Positions 32,935 through 41,708 of a stretch of DNA of 64,000 nt are shown piece after piece. Source of the stretch: a bacterium (GTDB taxonomy: Bacteria > Elusimicrobiota > Elusimicrobia > UBA1565 > UBA9628); contig JAJXVH010000004.1 in the NCBI GenBank assembly GCA_021782205.1, forward strand, positions 1 to 64,000. Reading direction: 5' to 3'. Numbering within the stretch: the first letter of the stretch is position 1; each line of letters starts with the position of its first letter. The translations under genes and the position numbers were made by a program. The notes below the pieces were generated by a model. It was not told the origin of the DNA and searched no databases. It was given only the letters and a program-made list of their open reading frames with translations.

Positions 32935-33894
32935 ATGATCGACAGCAAGAACGCCGCCCCCCGCCGCGAAATCCTCTGGTCTGCCGCCGCGGCGATGCTG
33001 GCGCTCGGCGCGTTCACCCCGGCCTCCGCGCAAAAGCTCAACATCATCGGCGGCAATCCCGCCCAGGCGGGCGACGCGATCGCCAGCTCCACGGTTTTGA
33101 TCGTCGGCGAACTGGCGCCCGCCACCGCGGGCGGCCAGCCCCAGCAGTATATCTGCACCGGTTCCTTGCTGGCCGACGACACGGTGGTCACCGCCGCCCA
33201 CTGCGTGGCCGAGGACATCAACAGCCCCGTGAACGCGGCGAACATGCGGCTGGTCTTCGGATTGGCGGTGACCCCGACGACCACCACCTTGCCGCCTCTG
33301 CGCACGCCCACGGGCTACCTCTACGCGCCGGGCTGGCAGGGCGCCGCCAACGGCGCCGAGTCCGGCTCCGACACGCACGACATCGCCATCCTCCACTTCG
33401 ACGGCGGACTGCCCGCGGGCTACGCCCCGGCGACTTTGCTTCCGTCCTCCGATCCCATCACGCCGGGCATGAGCGTCACTCTGGCCGGCTACGGCGTGGA
33501 CAACGGCGTCAAGGACACCGGCGCGGGCACCCTGCGCATCGTCAATAACGTGCCCGTCGAGCAGATGCTCGGGCAGACCGAGGTCGTCATGGATCAGACC
33601 GGCGGCGTGGGCTCCTGCTCCGGGGATTCCGGCGGCCCGGCCTTCCTGAAAGTGAACGGACAGGAACTGCTCTGGGGCGTGACCAGCCGCGGCGACCAGA
33701 CCTGCGCCCAGGTCGGCATCTACACGATGATCTCCGCCTACACGGACTTCATCAGCCGCGCCGAGCAGTCCTTGCGTAGCCAGAGCGGCTCTCTCCAGTT
33801 CGCCAGCGCGAAGTCGTCCGGCCTAGAGAGCCAGCGCCTGGCGGCTTCGCGGGCCCTGAGCGCTGCTCCGAAAACGGCCGCGTTCGCAGAATAA
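32935..33894 (+). CDS. Trypsin-like (S1) serine protease, secreted
   Basis: VVTAAHCVAED; DIAILHFDG; CSGDSGGPAFL catalytic triad motifs; signal-peptide-like N-terminus. Confidence 0.92.
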   Translation: MIDSKNAAPRREILWSAAAAMLALGAFTPASAQKLNIIGGNPAQAGDAIASSTVLIVGELAPATAGGQPQQYICTGSLLADDTVVTAAHCVAEDINSPVNAANMRLVFGLAVTPTTTTLPPLRTPTGYLYAPGWQGAANGAESGSDTHDIAILHFDGGLPAGYAPATLLPSSDPITPGMSVTLAGYGVDNGVKDTGAGTLRIVNNVPVEQMLGQTEVVMDQTGGVGSCSGDSGGPAFLKVNGQELLWGVTSRGDQTCAQVGIYTMISAYTDFISRAEQSLRSQSGSLQFASAKSSGLESQRLAASRALSAAPKTAAFAE

Positions 33895-33912
33895 TTCAAG
33901 AGAATTCTAATA

Positions 33913-33948
33913 GCGCGGGACGGCGAAAGCCGTCCCGCGCGCGCTTTT
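33913..33948 (+). terminator. Rho-independent terminator of protease gene
   Basis: gcgcgggacggc-gaaa-gccgtcccgcgc followed by gcgctttt. Confidence 0.8.
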
Positions 33949-33967
33949 CTGGAAGGTCGGCGCCTTC

Positions 33968-33996
33968 TTGACAACCGCCGCCGCAGGGCTCATACT
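33968..33996 (+). promoter_or_regulatory. Sigma70-like promoter TTGACA-17-CATACT, 5 nt before GTG start
   Basis: Perfect -35, 17-nt spacer, 4/6 -10. Confidence 0.6.
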
Positions 33997-34001
33997 GCAT
34001 T

Positions 34002-34505
34002 GTGGCGGAATTAAAAATCACTTTCGACACCGGTTATTTGGACGTAGGCACGAATTCGCCGCTGGCGGCGGGCGTCAAGATGGCGGTGATGGGCGGCAAT
34101 GTCGGCATCGGTACGACCGCTCCGGCCGTCACTCTGGATGTGAAGGGCTCGCTCCTGCTGGAAAACGTCGGCAATTCGGTGGGCGGTCGCTGCGCTCCGG
34201 AAGGAAGCCTCAGCTACGACTACGCGGCGCATGCGTCCATTTACTGCGCCCAATCCGGCATCTGGTCCGCGTATGGGCAGACTTCCGGACTGCTGGGCGG
34301 CGACTGCACGACGCCGGGCTCCCCGCATTATCCGGCCACGTCCTGTTGTCCGAATCAAACCGGACCGTTCGCGGCCTCCGGAGGCAGCGGTGGGACGTAT
34401 GTGTACATCTGCTCCTGCGCCGCGGGTTGGACGCTGGTGCGTCACACGGATCCGAACCCGGGTTCCGTGACTTATACGTCCTCCGTCTTATGCCTCAAAA
34501 ACTGA
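34002..34505 (+). CDS. Tail-fibre/PilV-shufflon-like surface protein
   Basis: GGNVGIGTTAPAVTLDVKGSLLLENVGNSVGGRCAPEGSLSYDYAAHASIYCAQSGIWSAYG. Confidence 0.5.
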   Translation: MAELKITFDTGYLDVGTNSPLAAGVKMAVMGGNVGIGTTAPAVTLDVKGSLLLENVGNSVGGRCAPEGSLSYDYAAHASIYCAQSGIWSAYGQTSGLLGGDCTTPGSPHYPATSCCPNQTGPFAASGGSGGTYVYICSCAAGWTLVRHTDPNPGSVTYTSSVLCLKN

Positions 34506-34559
34506 CGCGCCGCCGCCTCTCGTGGGCGCGGAGGCTCTATCGTTGCTTAAATTAACTTT

Positions 34560-35210
34560 ATGAAAGTCCTGCACCGCGCCGTTCCTTGGCTTCTCGTTAT
34601 CCTGGCGGCCGCCTGCGCTTCCTGGCGCTGGAGCGGCTACGCGCCCGCAGGGACCCCTCCGCTCAACGCGCGGAACCCGGAGCGCTCGCGACCGGCCCCG
34701 ATCCTCGACAATCGCACGGAGGAGTCTGCGGCCGTCATCCTCTCGACTTCTCCGCGCGCGGACACGCTCCGCGTCGTCGTGCCTCCGACGCCGCGGGAGC
34801 GTTTTCGCACCGCCCTCTTCTTCAGCGACATGGGACCGGACACGGTGGACGTATCCGGATATTCGGCCCAGCAGCGCTACAATTACCAGATCTACGCACG
34901 CGTCTGCTCGCGCTGCCACACGCTCGCGCGTTCTATCAACATGCCGGTGGTCGGTCGCGGTTGGTGGGATTTTTATCTCCTGGGCATGCGCGTGCGCAGC
35001 CGCCGTCTGGGGCAGCCGCTCTCCAAGACAGAGACCAAGGCGGTGCTCGACTTCCTGGAGTACGATTCGAACGTGCGCAAGGTCGAGCACGAGCGCGAGT
35101 TCGACCGCCAGACCGAAGTGCTCAAGGCCCGTTTCGACGCCTCCGTCGAGGAGCGCGTGCGCGCCATGCATAAGGCGAACCCGCGCCCCTTGGCTCCACC
35201 CCCGCCCTGA
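34560..35210 (+). CDS. Lipoprotein with a single c-type heme motif
   Basis: Lipobox-like LAAAC near N-terminus; CSRCH (CxxCH) motif. Confidence 0.55.
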   Translation: MKVLHRAVPWLLVILAAACASWRWSGYAPAGTPPLNARNPERSRPAPILDNRTEESAAVILSTSPRADTLRVVVPPTPRERFRTALFFSDMGPDTVDVSGYSAQQRYNYQIYARVCSRCHTLARSINMPVVGRGWWDFYLLGMRVRSRRLGQPLSKTETKAVLDFLEYDSNVRKVEHEREFDRQTEVLKARFDASVEERVRAMHKANPRPLAPPPP

Positions 35211-35323
35211 GACGACTCGGCGGGCAGTTGAGGCCCGCATCGGTTCGGCTTCTTGCCAAAGATGGCCGTGGCCGCTAGAATGGGCGGACGGCGAGTCGCC
35301 GCGATTCGACGGACGGAGGGTTC

Positions 35324-36337
35324 ATGGCCAAGATGAAATCGGTTCAGGTCGCGAAGGCGGGCGGAGCGTTCGAAATCGCGGCGCGCGACGTTCCGGAGCC
35401 CGGCACCGGAGAAGTCCGCGTCAAGGTCGAGGCCTGCGGGCTTTGCCACGGAGACTCGCTTGTTAAGGACGGCCACTGGCCGGGTATTCAATACCCGCGA
35501 ACACTCGGGCACGAAATCGCGGGCACGGTCGACGCGATCGGCGCGGGACCGACCATCTGGAAGAAAGCCCAGCGCGTCGGCCTGGGCTGGGCGGGGGGGC
35601 ATTGCGGCCTCTGCGCGGCTTGCCGGCGCGGAGCTTTTATGGCGTGCCGGGACGCACGGATCACCGGCATCCATTTCGACGGAGGCTACGGAGAATACGT
35701 GATCGCCGCCGGCGTGGCGCTGGCGGCGCTGCCGGATGAGATTTCTTTTGCCGAGGCGGCACCCATCCTTTGCGCGGGCGTCACCACCTTCAACGCCCTG
35801 CGCCACACGTCCGCGCGGGCCGGGGACCTGGTGGCCGTGCAGGGCATCGGCGGACTGGGGCACATGGGCGTCCAGTTCGCCCGCAAAATGGGCTTTAAAA
35901 CCGTGGCGATTTCGAGAGGTGCGGACAAGGAGGCTTTGGCCCGGGAGCTGGGAGCCCACGTCTACCTGGACGATTCAAAAGGAACGGCGGCGGCGGAACT
36001 GCAGAAAATGGGCGGCGCCCGGGTCATCCTGGCCACCGCGCCGCACAGCCCGTCGATTTCCGCGTTGGTCGACGGACTGGGCCTGGACGGGGAATTGATG
36101 GTCGTTAGCGGCGCGCCGACGCCCATGCAGGTCAGCCCGCTTCAATTGATCCCAGGACGGCGCACGATCCGCGGTTGGGCGTCGGGTACGGCGGCCGATA
36201 GCGAGGACGCGCTGAACTTCTGCGCGCTGACGGGCATCCGCCCGCGGGTGGAGGCTTTCCCGCGCGAGCAGGCCGCGCGCGCCTACGAGCGCATGATGTC
36301 CAACAATGCGAGATTCCGCGCCGTACTCGTTGGGTAA
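35324..36337 (+). CDS. Zn-dependent alcohol dehydrogenase
   Basis: CGLCHGDSLVKDGHWPGIQYPRTLGHEIAGTVDAIG; GIGGLGHMGVQFARKMG; SD ggagg. Confidence 0.92.
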   Translation: MAKMKSVQVAKAGGAFEIAARDVPEPGTGEVRVKVEACGLCHGDSLVKDGHWPGIQYPRTLGHEIAGTVDAIGAGPTIWKKAQRVGLGWAGGHCGLCAACRRGAFMACRDARITGIHFDGGYGEYVIAAGVALAALPDEISFAEAAPILCAGVTTFNALRHTSARAGDLVAVQGIGGLGHMGVQFARKMGFKTVAISRGADKEALARELGAHVYLDDSKGTAAAELQKMGGARVILATAPHSPSISALVDGLGLDGELMVVSGAPTPMQVSPLQLIPGRRTIRGWASGTAADSEDALNFCALTGIRPRVEAFPREQAARAYERMMSNNARFRAVLVG

Positions 36338-36373
36338 TTTTTTAGTCCGGCGGCTTGGAGGACGGGGCGCGCG

Positions 36374-36660
36374 TTAATTTGGAGCGGACTGGGCCAGCGC
36401 GAGAAGTTCGCTCACCGACCTCTGGTCGTAGGCGTGCTTTCCGTAACGGCAGGCGACGACGTCGCCGCGGACGGATATTAGGAAGTCCGCGGGAGCCGGC
36501 CAGGGCTCCCCGGACGATCGCGGGCCAGGCCCGGGGATCGAGTAGCGCCCGCAGGGAGTATTCGACGCCGAGGCGGCGATAGAGCTTTTTTCTGGATCGC
36601 CGACGACGTCGAGTGGTTCCCGGATCAGGGATCGCGACGGGCGCGCCGTGTATATCGAAC
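36374..36660 (-). pseudogene. Frameshifted AhpC/TSA-type peroxiredoxin-like fragment
   Basis: Minus-strand reading gives VVGDPEKSLYRRLGVEYSLRALLDPRAWPAIVRGALAG in one frame and PADFLISVRGDVVACRYGKHAYDQRSVSELLALA in another. Confidence 0.5.
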
Positions 36661-36680
36661 AGCTGTTATAGGCTCCGGGA

Positions 36681-36716
36681 AAAGCAAAAAGCCGCTCTCT
36701 CGACTGAGAAGCGGCT
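36681..36716 (-). terminator. Terminator downstream of tRNA-Asp
   Basis: On minus strand: agccgcttctcagtcgagagagcggct followed by tttttgctttt. Confidence 0.7.
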
Positions 36717-36733
36717 CTTACTAGGACGAAAGC

Positions 36734-36811
36734 TGGCGGGGCCAACGGGATTCGAACCCGTGATCTCCGCCTTGACAGGGCGGCGTGTTAGGCCAGCTAC
36801 ACCATGACCCC
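36734..36811 (-). tRNA. tRNA-Asp (anticodon GTC)
   Basis: GGGGTCA/TGGCCCC acceptor stem, anticodon loop CTGTCAA, GGTTCGAATCC T-loop, encoded CCA. Confidence 0.95.
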
Positions 36812-36867
36812 AGCGGCGTCAGTATATCACATTCGCCGCGACTCGCCAAACGGCGCGCGTCCGGCGT

Positions 36868-36906
36868 AAAAAAGAACCCCCGTCGCCGCGGGAGCGGCGA
36901 CGGGGG
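36868..36906 (-). terminator. Rho-independent terminator of cold-shock gene
   Basis: cccccgtcgccg/cggcgacggggg stem followed on minus strand by ttcttttttt-like tract. Confidence 0.85.
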
Positions 36907-36928
36907 CGCTTCAGTTGTTCGTGAGCTG

Positions 36929-37132
36929 TTAAAGCTTGCGAACGTTCGAGGCCCGCGGTCCCTTGTCGGACTGCTGCACGTCGAACTCGACGGCCTGGTT
37001 CTCCGCCAGGGTCTTGAAGCCTTCGCCCATGATCGACGTATGATGGACGAACAGGTCCTTGGAGCCGTCGTCCGGCGTGATGAACCCGAAGCCCTTCTGG
37101 TCGTTGAACCACTTCACTTTGCCCGTAGCCAT
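36929..37132 (-). CDS. Cold-shock protein
   Basis: [34 protein letters not shown]. Confidence 0.95.
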   Translation of the reverse strand: MATGKVKWFNDQKGFGFITPDDGSKDLFVHHTSIMGEGFKTLAENQAVEFDVQQSDKGPRASNVRKL

Positions 37133-37267
37133 GTCGTTGTAAGTCCTCTTTTGGTGCGTCTTGCTCACGTACGTCTGTGTAGCGGGAGGCGTTCCCGCCT
37201 CCGTGGCACTATTATAGCACGCGCGGCGCGGCACGCGTGCCAAAAATGGCCGGCGCGGCCCGGGCCG

Positions 37268-38002
37268 TCAGGCGGAGGGCCGCGCCCAGGCCTCGGCGGC
37301 GGCCAGCTTCTCGGGCGTGCCGATGTCGTGCCAGGCGTGGGGGGCGGAGAGCCGGCCGCGGATGTCGGCTCCCGCGGCGGCCAGGCGCAGGTAGGTCTTC
37401 GTGATGGAGAACGCCCCGGATTCGGAGATGAGGTCCAGGAACGGGGGGGAGATCACGTGGACGCCCTCGAACGGCAGGCGCCGCGCGCCGGTGACCGCGC
37501 CTTTGGCCCAGGTCGTCCGCCCGGAAGAGCGATCCTCGTGGCCGACCAGGCGGTCCTTGGCGTCGAACAGGTAGGCGCGGGAGCTGTCGCGCTCGCCCAC
37601 GGCGAGGGTGGCCAGGGCGCCGCTCTCCAGGTGGGCGGCGTAGAGCGCGCGCAGGTCCAGGTCGGTCAGGATGTCGGCGTTGTGGACGAAGAAGGGCTGC
37701 CGCCCGCGCAGGAGCAGAGACGCCTTCTTGAGGCCGCCGCCGGTGTCCAGCAGGGCGTCGTCCTCGCGCGAGACCGCGATGGGCACGCCGCGCCGCCGCG
37801 ACAGGTCGGCGCAGAACTCGGCCACGCGCGCGGCGAAATGGTGCGCGTTGACCACGAAGGAGTCCGCGCCGGCGTCCTGCAGGCGGACCAGCACGCGTTC
37901 GAGCATGGGCACGCCCGCCACGGCGATCAGGGCCTTCGGCGTGGCGGCGGTCAGCGGCCCCAGGCGCGAGCCCACGCCGGCGGCCAGGATCAAGGCTTTC
38001 AT
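37268..38002 (-). CDS. Sugar-phosphate nucleotidyltransferase, MurU-like
   Basis: MKALILAAGVGSRLGPLTAATPKALIAVAGVPMLERVL. Confidence 0.85.
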   Translation of the reverse strand: MKALILAAGVGSRLGPLTAATPKALIAVAGVPMLERVLVRLQDAGADSFVVNAHHFAARVAEFCADLSRRRGVPIAVSREDDALLDTGGGLKKASLLLRGRQPFFVHNADILTDLDLRALYAAHLESGALATLAVGERDSSRAYLFDAKDRLVGHEDRSSGRTTWAKGAVTGARRLPFEGVHVISPPFLDLISESGAFSITKTYLRLAAAGADIRGRLSAPHAWHDIGTPEKLAAAEAWARPSA

Positions 38003-39423
38003 TTTTCGGGCCAGCTCTTTTTTTCGCGGTGCGCGACGCTCACGGACACGCCCTGGTCGCGCAGGTGCTTGGCCAGGCGCTCCGCGCAGTACACGGAGCG
38101 GTGCTGGCCGCCGGTGCAGCCGAAGGCGACGAGCAGATGCGTGAAGTTGCGCCGCCCATAGTCCGCGACGGCCTGGTCGATCAGCGCGAAGGCCGAGCGC
38201 GTCCAGCGCTCCACGCTCTCTTCCCGGGAAAGGAAGGCGATGACGTCGGCGTCCAGGCCCGAGGAGCGCTTGAATTGGACGTGGCGTCCCGGGTTGGGCA
38301 GGCAGCGGCAGTCGAAGACGTAGCCGCCGCCGTGGCCCTTGTCGTCGCGCGGCATGCCGTGCTTGTAGGAAAAGCTCTGGATCTGCACCGTCAGCGTCAG
38401 CTTCGCCGCGCCGAACTGGCGCAGTTCCGAGGAGCCGATCAGGCGCTTGAAGACGGCCATGAGCTCCGGCGCTTCGACGGGTAGGTTGGACGTCAGCAGG
38501 AGGTGCTCGATGTTGCGGATGGCGTAGGGGATGCTTTGCAGAAACAGCGGTTTTTTTTCGTGGAAGCCGCGCAGGCCGTAGGCGCCCATGGCCTGCATGA
38601 TGCGGATCAGCGCGAAGCCAGGGAAATACTTCTTGAACTCGGCCTTGTCGACCGCGGCGTGCTTCGAGGCCTCCGCGATGTAGAAATCCAGAAGCTCGTC
38701 GCGCAGTTCGAAGGGGACGTCCGCCTTGGCGTCGTAGAGCAGGGAGGCGATGTCGTATTGCAGCGCGCCGCGCCGTCCGCCCTGATAGTCGATGAAGTAC
38801 GGCCGCCCGTCCTTGAGCATCACGTTGCGCGATTGAAAGTCGCGGCACAGGAAGTAATCGCGGTCGGCGGCCAGCAGGTAATCGGCGAACACGGAGAAGT
38901 CCTGCTCCAGGCGCTCCTCGTGGAAGACGACGCGGCCGAGCGTCAGGAAGTAATACTTGAAGTAGTTGAGGTCCCACAGCATCGACTGGCGGTCGAAACT
39001 GCGGCGCGGGTAGCACCAGCGCTCGTCGATGCCGCGGCCCGCGACGATCTGGATTTTCGGCAACCAAGTGACGACGTCCCGGTAGGCCGCGACCACGTCC
39101 GGCGGAAAGCCCGCGGCCGTGCGCCGGCGTCCCAGGAATTGGAACAACGTCGTGTCGCCCAGGTCCTCCTCCAGGTAGGCGGTCCCGGACGCGTCCTCGG
39201 CGTAGATCTCGGGCACGGGGATGCCTTCGCGGCGGAAGTGCTTGGAGAACTCGATGAACGCGCGATTTTCCTTTATATCGTCGTTGAGCACGCCGATCGC
39301 GACCGCGTCGCCGCCGCTGAGGCGGTAGATGCGGCGGTTGGAGCCTTCCGCGCGCACGGGTGCGGAGCTATCGGGGGTGCGGCCGAAGCGCGCGCGAAAC
39401 AGGGCCTGCAGCGGATCGGGCAT
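37999..39423 (-). CDS. APH/AmgK-like phosphotransferase fused to RapZ C-terminal domain
   Basis: N-term kinase LCRDFQSRNVMLKDGRPYFIDYQG; C-term GHGGGYVFDCRCLPNPGRH...FGCTGGQHRSVYCAERLAKHL (RapZ-C). Confidence 0.88.
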   Translation of the reverse strand: MPDPLQALFRARFGRTPDSSAPVRAEGSNRRIYRLSGGDAVAIGVLNDDIKENRAFIEFSKHFRREGIPVPEIYAEDASGTAYLEEDLGDTTLFQFLGRRRTAAGFPPDVVAAYRDVVTWLPKIQIVAGRGIDERWCYPRRSFDRQSMLWDLNYFKYYFLTLGRVVFHEERLEQDFSVFADYLLAADRDYFLCRDFQSRNVMLKDGRPYFIDYQGGRRGALQYDIASLLYDAKADVPFELRDELLDFYIAEASKHAAVDKAEFKKYFPGFALIRIMQAMGAYGLRGFHEKKPLFLQSIPYAIRNIEHLLLTSNLPVEAPELMAVFKRLIGSSELRQFGAAKLTLTVQIQSFSYKHGMPRDDKGHGGGYVFDCRCLPNPGRHVQFKRSSGLDADVIAFLSREESVERWTRSAFALIDQAVADYGRRNFTHLLVAFGCTGGQHRSVYCAERLAKHLRDQGVSVSVAHREKKSWPEK

Positions 39424-39454
39424 GAGACGATATTAGCTAATCGGAGCGTTCTCG

Positions 39455-40726
39455 TCAGGCCGCCACGGCCGGAACCGTCGCGGCCGACGCGGCCGCCAGA
39501 GGCAGACGCAGCGTGAAGCGCGCGCCGCCGCCGGGCCGGTTCTCGGCCTCCAAATCCCCGCCCAGGCGGCGCGCGGCCTCGCGCGACAAATTCAGCCCCA
39601 GCCCGGTGCCGCCCGTCGTGGAGAAAGGCTGGAAGAGCCGCCCCAGCACCGCCAGCGGGATGCCGGGGCCGTCGTCCTCCACGGTCAGAGCCGCCAGAGA
39701 CCGGCCGTTTTGTTCCTCGCGCCGAACGCGGACATGGATGTTGCCCCCGTCCGTCATCGCCTTGGCCGCGTTGCCGAACAGATTGAGCAGGATGCGTTCC
39801 AGGTCCTGGGACGGCGCATCCGCGCAGAGATTTTCGGACGGCTCGCGCACGACCTCCACGTGGCGCGAGCGCAGGATCGGCTCGGCCAGCGAGGTCGCCG
39901 CCTCGATGACCGTCGCCAGTTGCTTCGGCGCGGCCGTCTCGCTGGCTTTCGACAGCAGCCCGGCGCAGAGGTCCGAGCAGAACGCGGCGGCCGACTCGAT
40001 GCGTCCCAGATCCTTGGCCAGCGCCGGGTCGTCGACGCCTCGATCCAGGTGCAGGCGCGCGTAGGAGCGCACGACCATCAAAGGCGTGGCCAGGTCGTGC
40101 GCCGCGCGGGCCCAGACGGCGGAGATCGAATGCAGGCCGCGCTCGCGTTCCCAGGCCGCGGCCGTCGCGCGCGAGGTTTCCTCCAGGCTCTCGATCTCCA
40201 GGCGCTGCAGGCGCACGCGATCCTCGGCCTCGCGCTCCGCGCGCGACAGCAGCCACAGCCCGCCGGCCGCGCAGGCGAGTATGCCTGTCTTCAGGGCCAG
40301 TTCGAAGGTGACGCCGGCGTTCCAGTGATCGAAGCGGGACACATACAGCGCCGCGTTGGACGCGCAGGCGCCGACGGCGGTCCAGGCCAAGGCGCGGCTG
40401 TCCAGCAGAATCGCCGCGGTGAATAGAGGCATCAGGTAGAGCACCCACAGCGTGGACTCGCTGCCGCCCGACCATTCCTGCACCGCCGCGATCGCGCCGA
40501 AACCGGCCAGCAAGGTCAGCGCGTGCAGCCAGGCCTGGCGCGGCGCCAGGCGTATCGACAGGCTGGCGGAGAGGCTTGACGCCAGCAGGGCGGCGAACGG
40601 ATACAGCGCCTGCGGCAGCACCAGATGGGGGTCGTCCTTGGCCAGGAACGCCAGACCGCACATCACGATCCACAGCGCGGCCTCGAAGCGTGCGGCGCGG
40701 TCGCGGCGATCCTGGTTTTCCATCAT
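39455..40726 (-). CDS. Membrane sensor histidine kinase (orphan)
   Basis: WARAAHDLATPLMVVRSYARLHLD; N, G boxes LLNLFGNAAKAM, VEDDGPGIP, GGTGLGLNLS. Confidence 0.9.
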   Translation of the reverse strand: MMENQDRRDRAARFEAALWIVMCGLAFLAKDDPHLVLPQALYPFAALLASSLSASLSIRLAPRQAWLHALTLLAGFGAIAAVQEWSGGSESTLWVLYLMPLFTAAILLDSRALAWTAVGACASNAALYVSRFDHWNAGVTFELALKTGILACAAGGLWLLSRAEREAEDRVRLQRLEIESLEETSRATAAAWERERGLHSISAVWARAAHDLATPLMVVRSYARLHLDRGVDDPALAKDLGRIESAAAFCSDLCAGLLSKASETAAPKQLATVIEAATSLAEPILRSRHVEVVREPSENLCADAPSQDLERILLNLFGNAAKAMTDGGNIHVRVRREEQNGRSLAALTVEDDGPGIPLAVLGRLFQPFSTTGGTGLGLNLSREAARRLGGDLEAENRPGGGARFTLRLPLAAASAATVPAVAA

Positions 40727-40902
40727 CGCGGTTCTCCCGGGCGGCCTCGCCCTGCGGTCAGTGTGCGCGCGCTCGCCGAAGCGTCGCCTAGCCGGCGCTG
40801 AAGAGGCGCTGAAGCGCTCGCTTGCGCGTCGCGGATGTCCTATGATGAAGCGCCTGCCGGGGGGAGGCGCGAGGAGATCGTGATGAAAGACGAGGTCGCG
40901 GC

Positions 40903-41667
40903 GTGAGCGGCGGGCACGGCTACATCGAGGCCCTGCTCGGGGTAGGGACCTTGGTGGGGTTCCTCTCCGGGCTTTTGGGCAAGGGCGGCAGCGCCGTCAC
41001 CACGCCCATCCTGCAGGTTTTTCTCCACGTGCCGGACTACCTGGCGCTCGCCTCGCCCCTGCCCAGCGCGCTGCCGACCTTGCTGGCCGCGGCGTGGGCC
41101 TACCGCGGCCGCGGGCTGGTCGACGAGCGCGTGGTGAAATCGTGCGCGCTGTGGGGATTTCCGGCCACGATCGCCGGCTCCTTTTTGAGCGCGCGCGTCA
41201 GCGGCCCGGCGCTGATGGTGATGAGCGCCCTGCTGATCGCGGGCCTGGGCGTCTCCTTGGTCTTCGAGGGCGAGCCGCCGCAGGGAGGCGGCCCGCCGCC
41301 CACGGCTTGGAAGGTCGCCGCGATCGCGATTTTCGTCGGCGGCCTCTCCGGCCTGCTCGCCAATTCCGGCGGCGTGCTGTTCGGTCCGTTGTTCATCAGC
41401 GTCCTGCGCCTGCCCACGAAGACGGCGATCGCCTGCTCGATGATCGTCGCGGCGATTCTGGCCGTGCCCGGCCTGGCCGTGCACGTCTACTTGGGCCACG
41501 TGGACTGGACCATCGTCGTCGCGCTGTCGGTCGCGGCGATTCCTTCTTCCTATCTGGGCGCGCGGCTGGCCCTGCGCCTGCGCGACAAGACCTTGCTGCG
41601 CGTCTACGGCGCCCTGCTGTCGCTGTTCGGTCTCTATGACGTCTGGTTCAGCCTGCGCGGCCATTGA
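40903..41667 (+). CDS. TauE/SafE-family membrane permease
   Basis: GTLVGFLSGLLGKGGSAVTTPIL; FVGGLSGLLANSGGVLFGPLFI. Confidence 0.85.
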   Translation: MSGGHGYIEALLGVGTLVGFLSGLLGKGGSAVTTPILQVFLHVPDYLALASPLPSALPTLLAAAWAYRGRGLVDERVVKSCALWGFPATIAGSFLSARVSGPALMVMSALLIAGLGVSLVFEGEPPQGGGPPPTAWKVAAIAIFVGGLSGLLANSGGVLFGPLFISVLRLPTKTAIACSMIVAAILAVPGLAVHVYLGHVDWTIVVALSVAAIPSSYLGARLALRLRDKTLLRVYGALLSLFGLYDVWFSLRGH

Positions 41668-41708
41668 GCCGCGTCTTCGCGTTGTATACAATGCGTTCGG
41701 AGAAAAAA

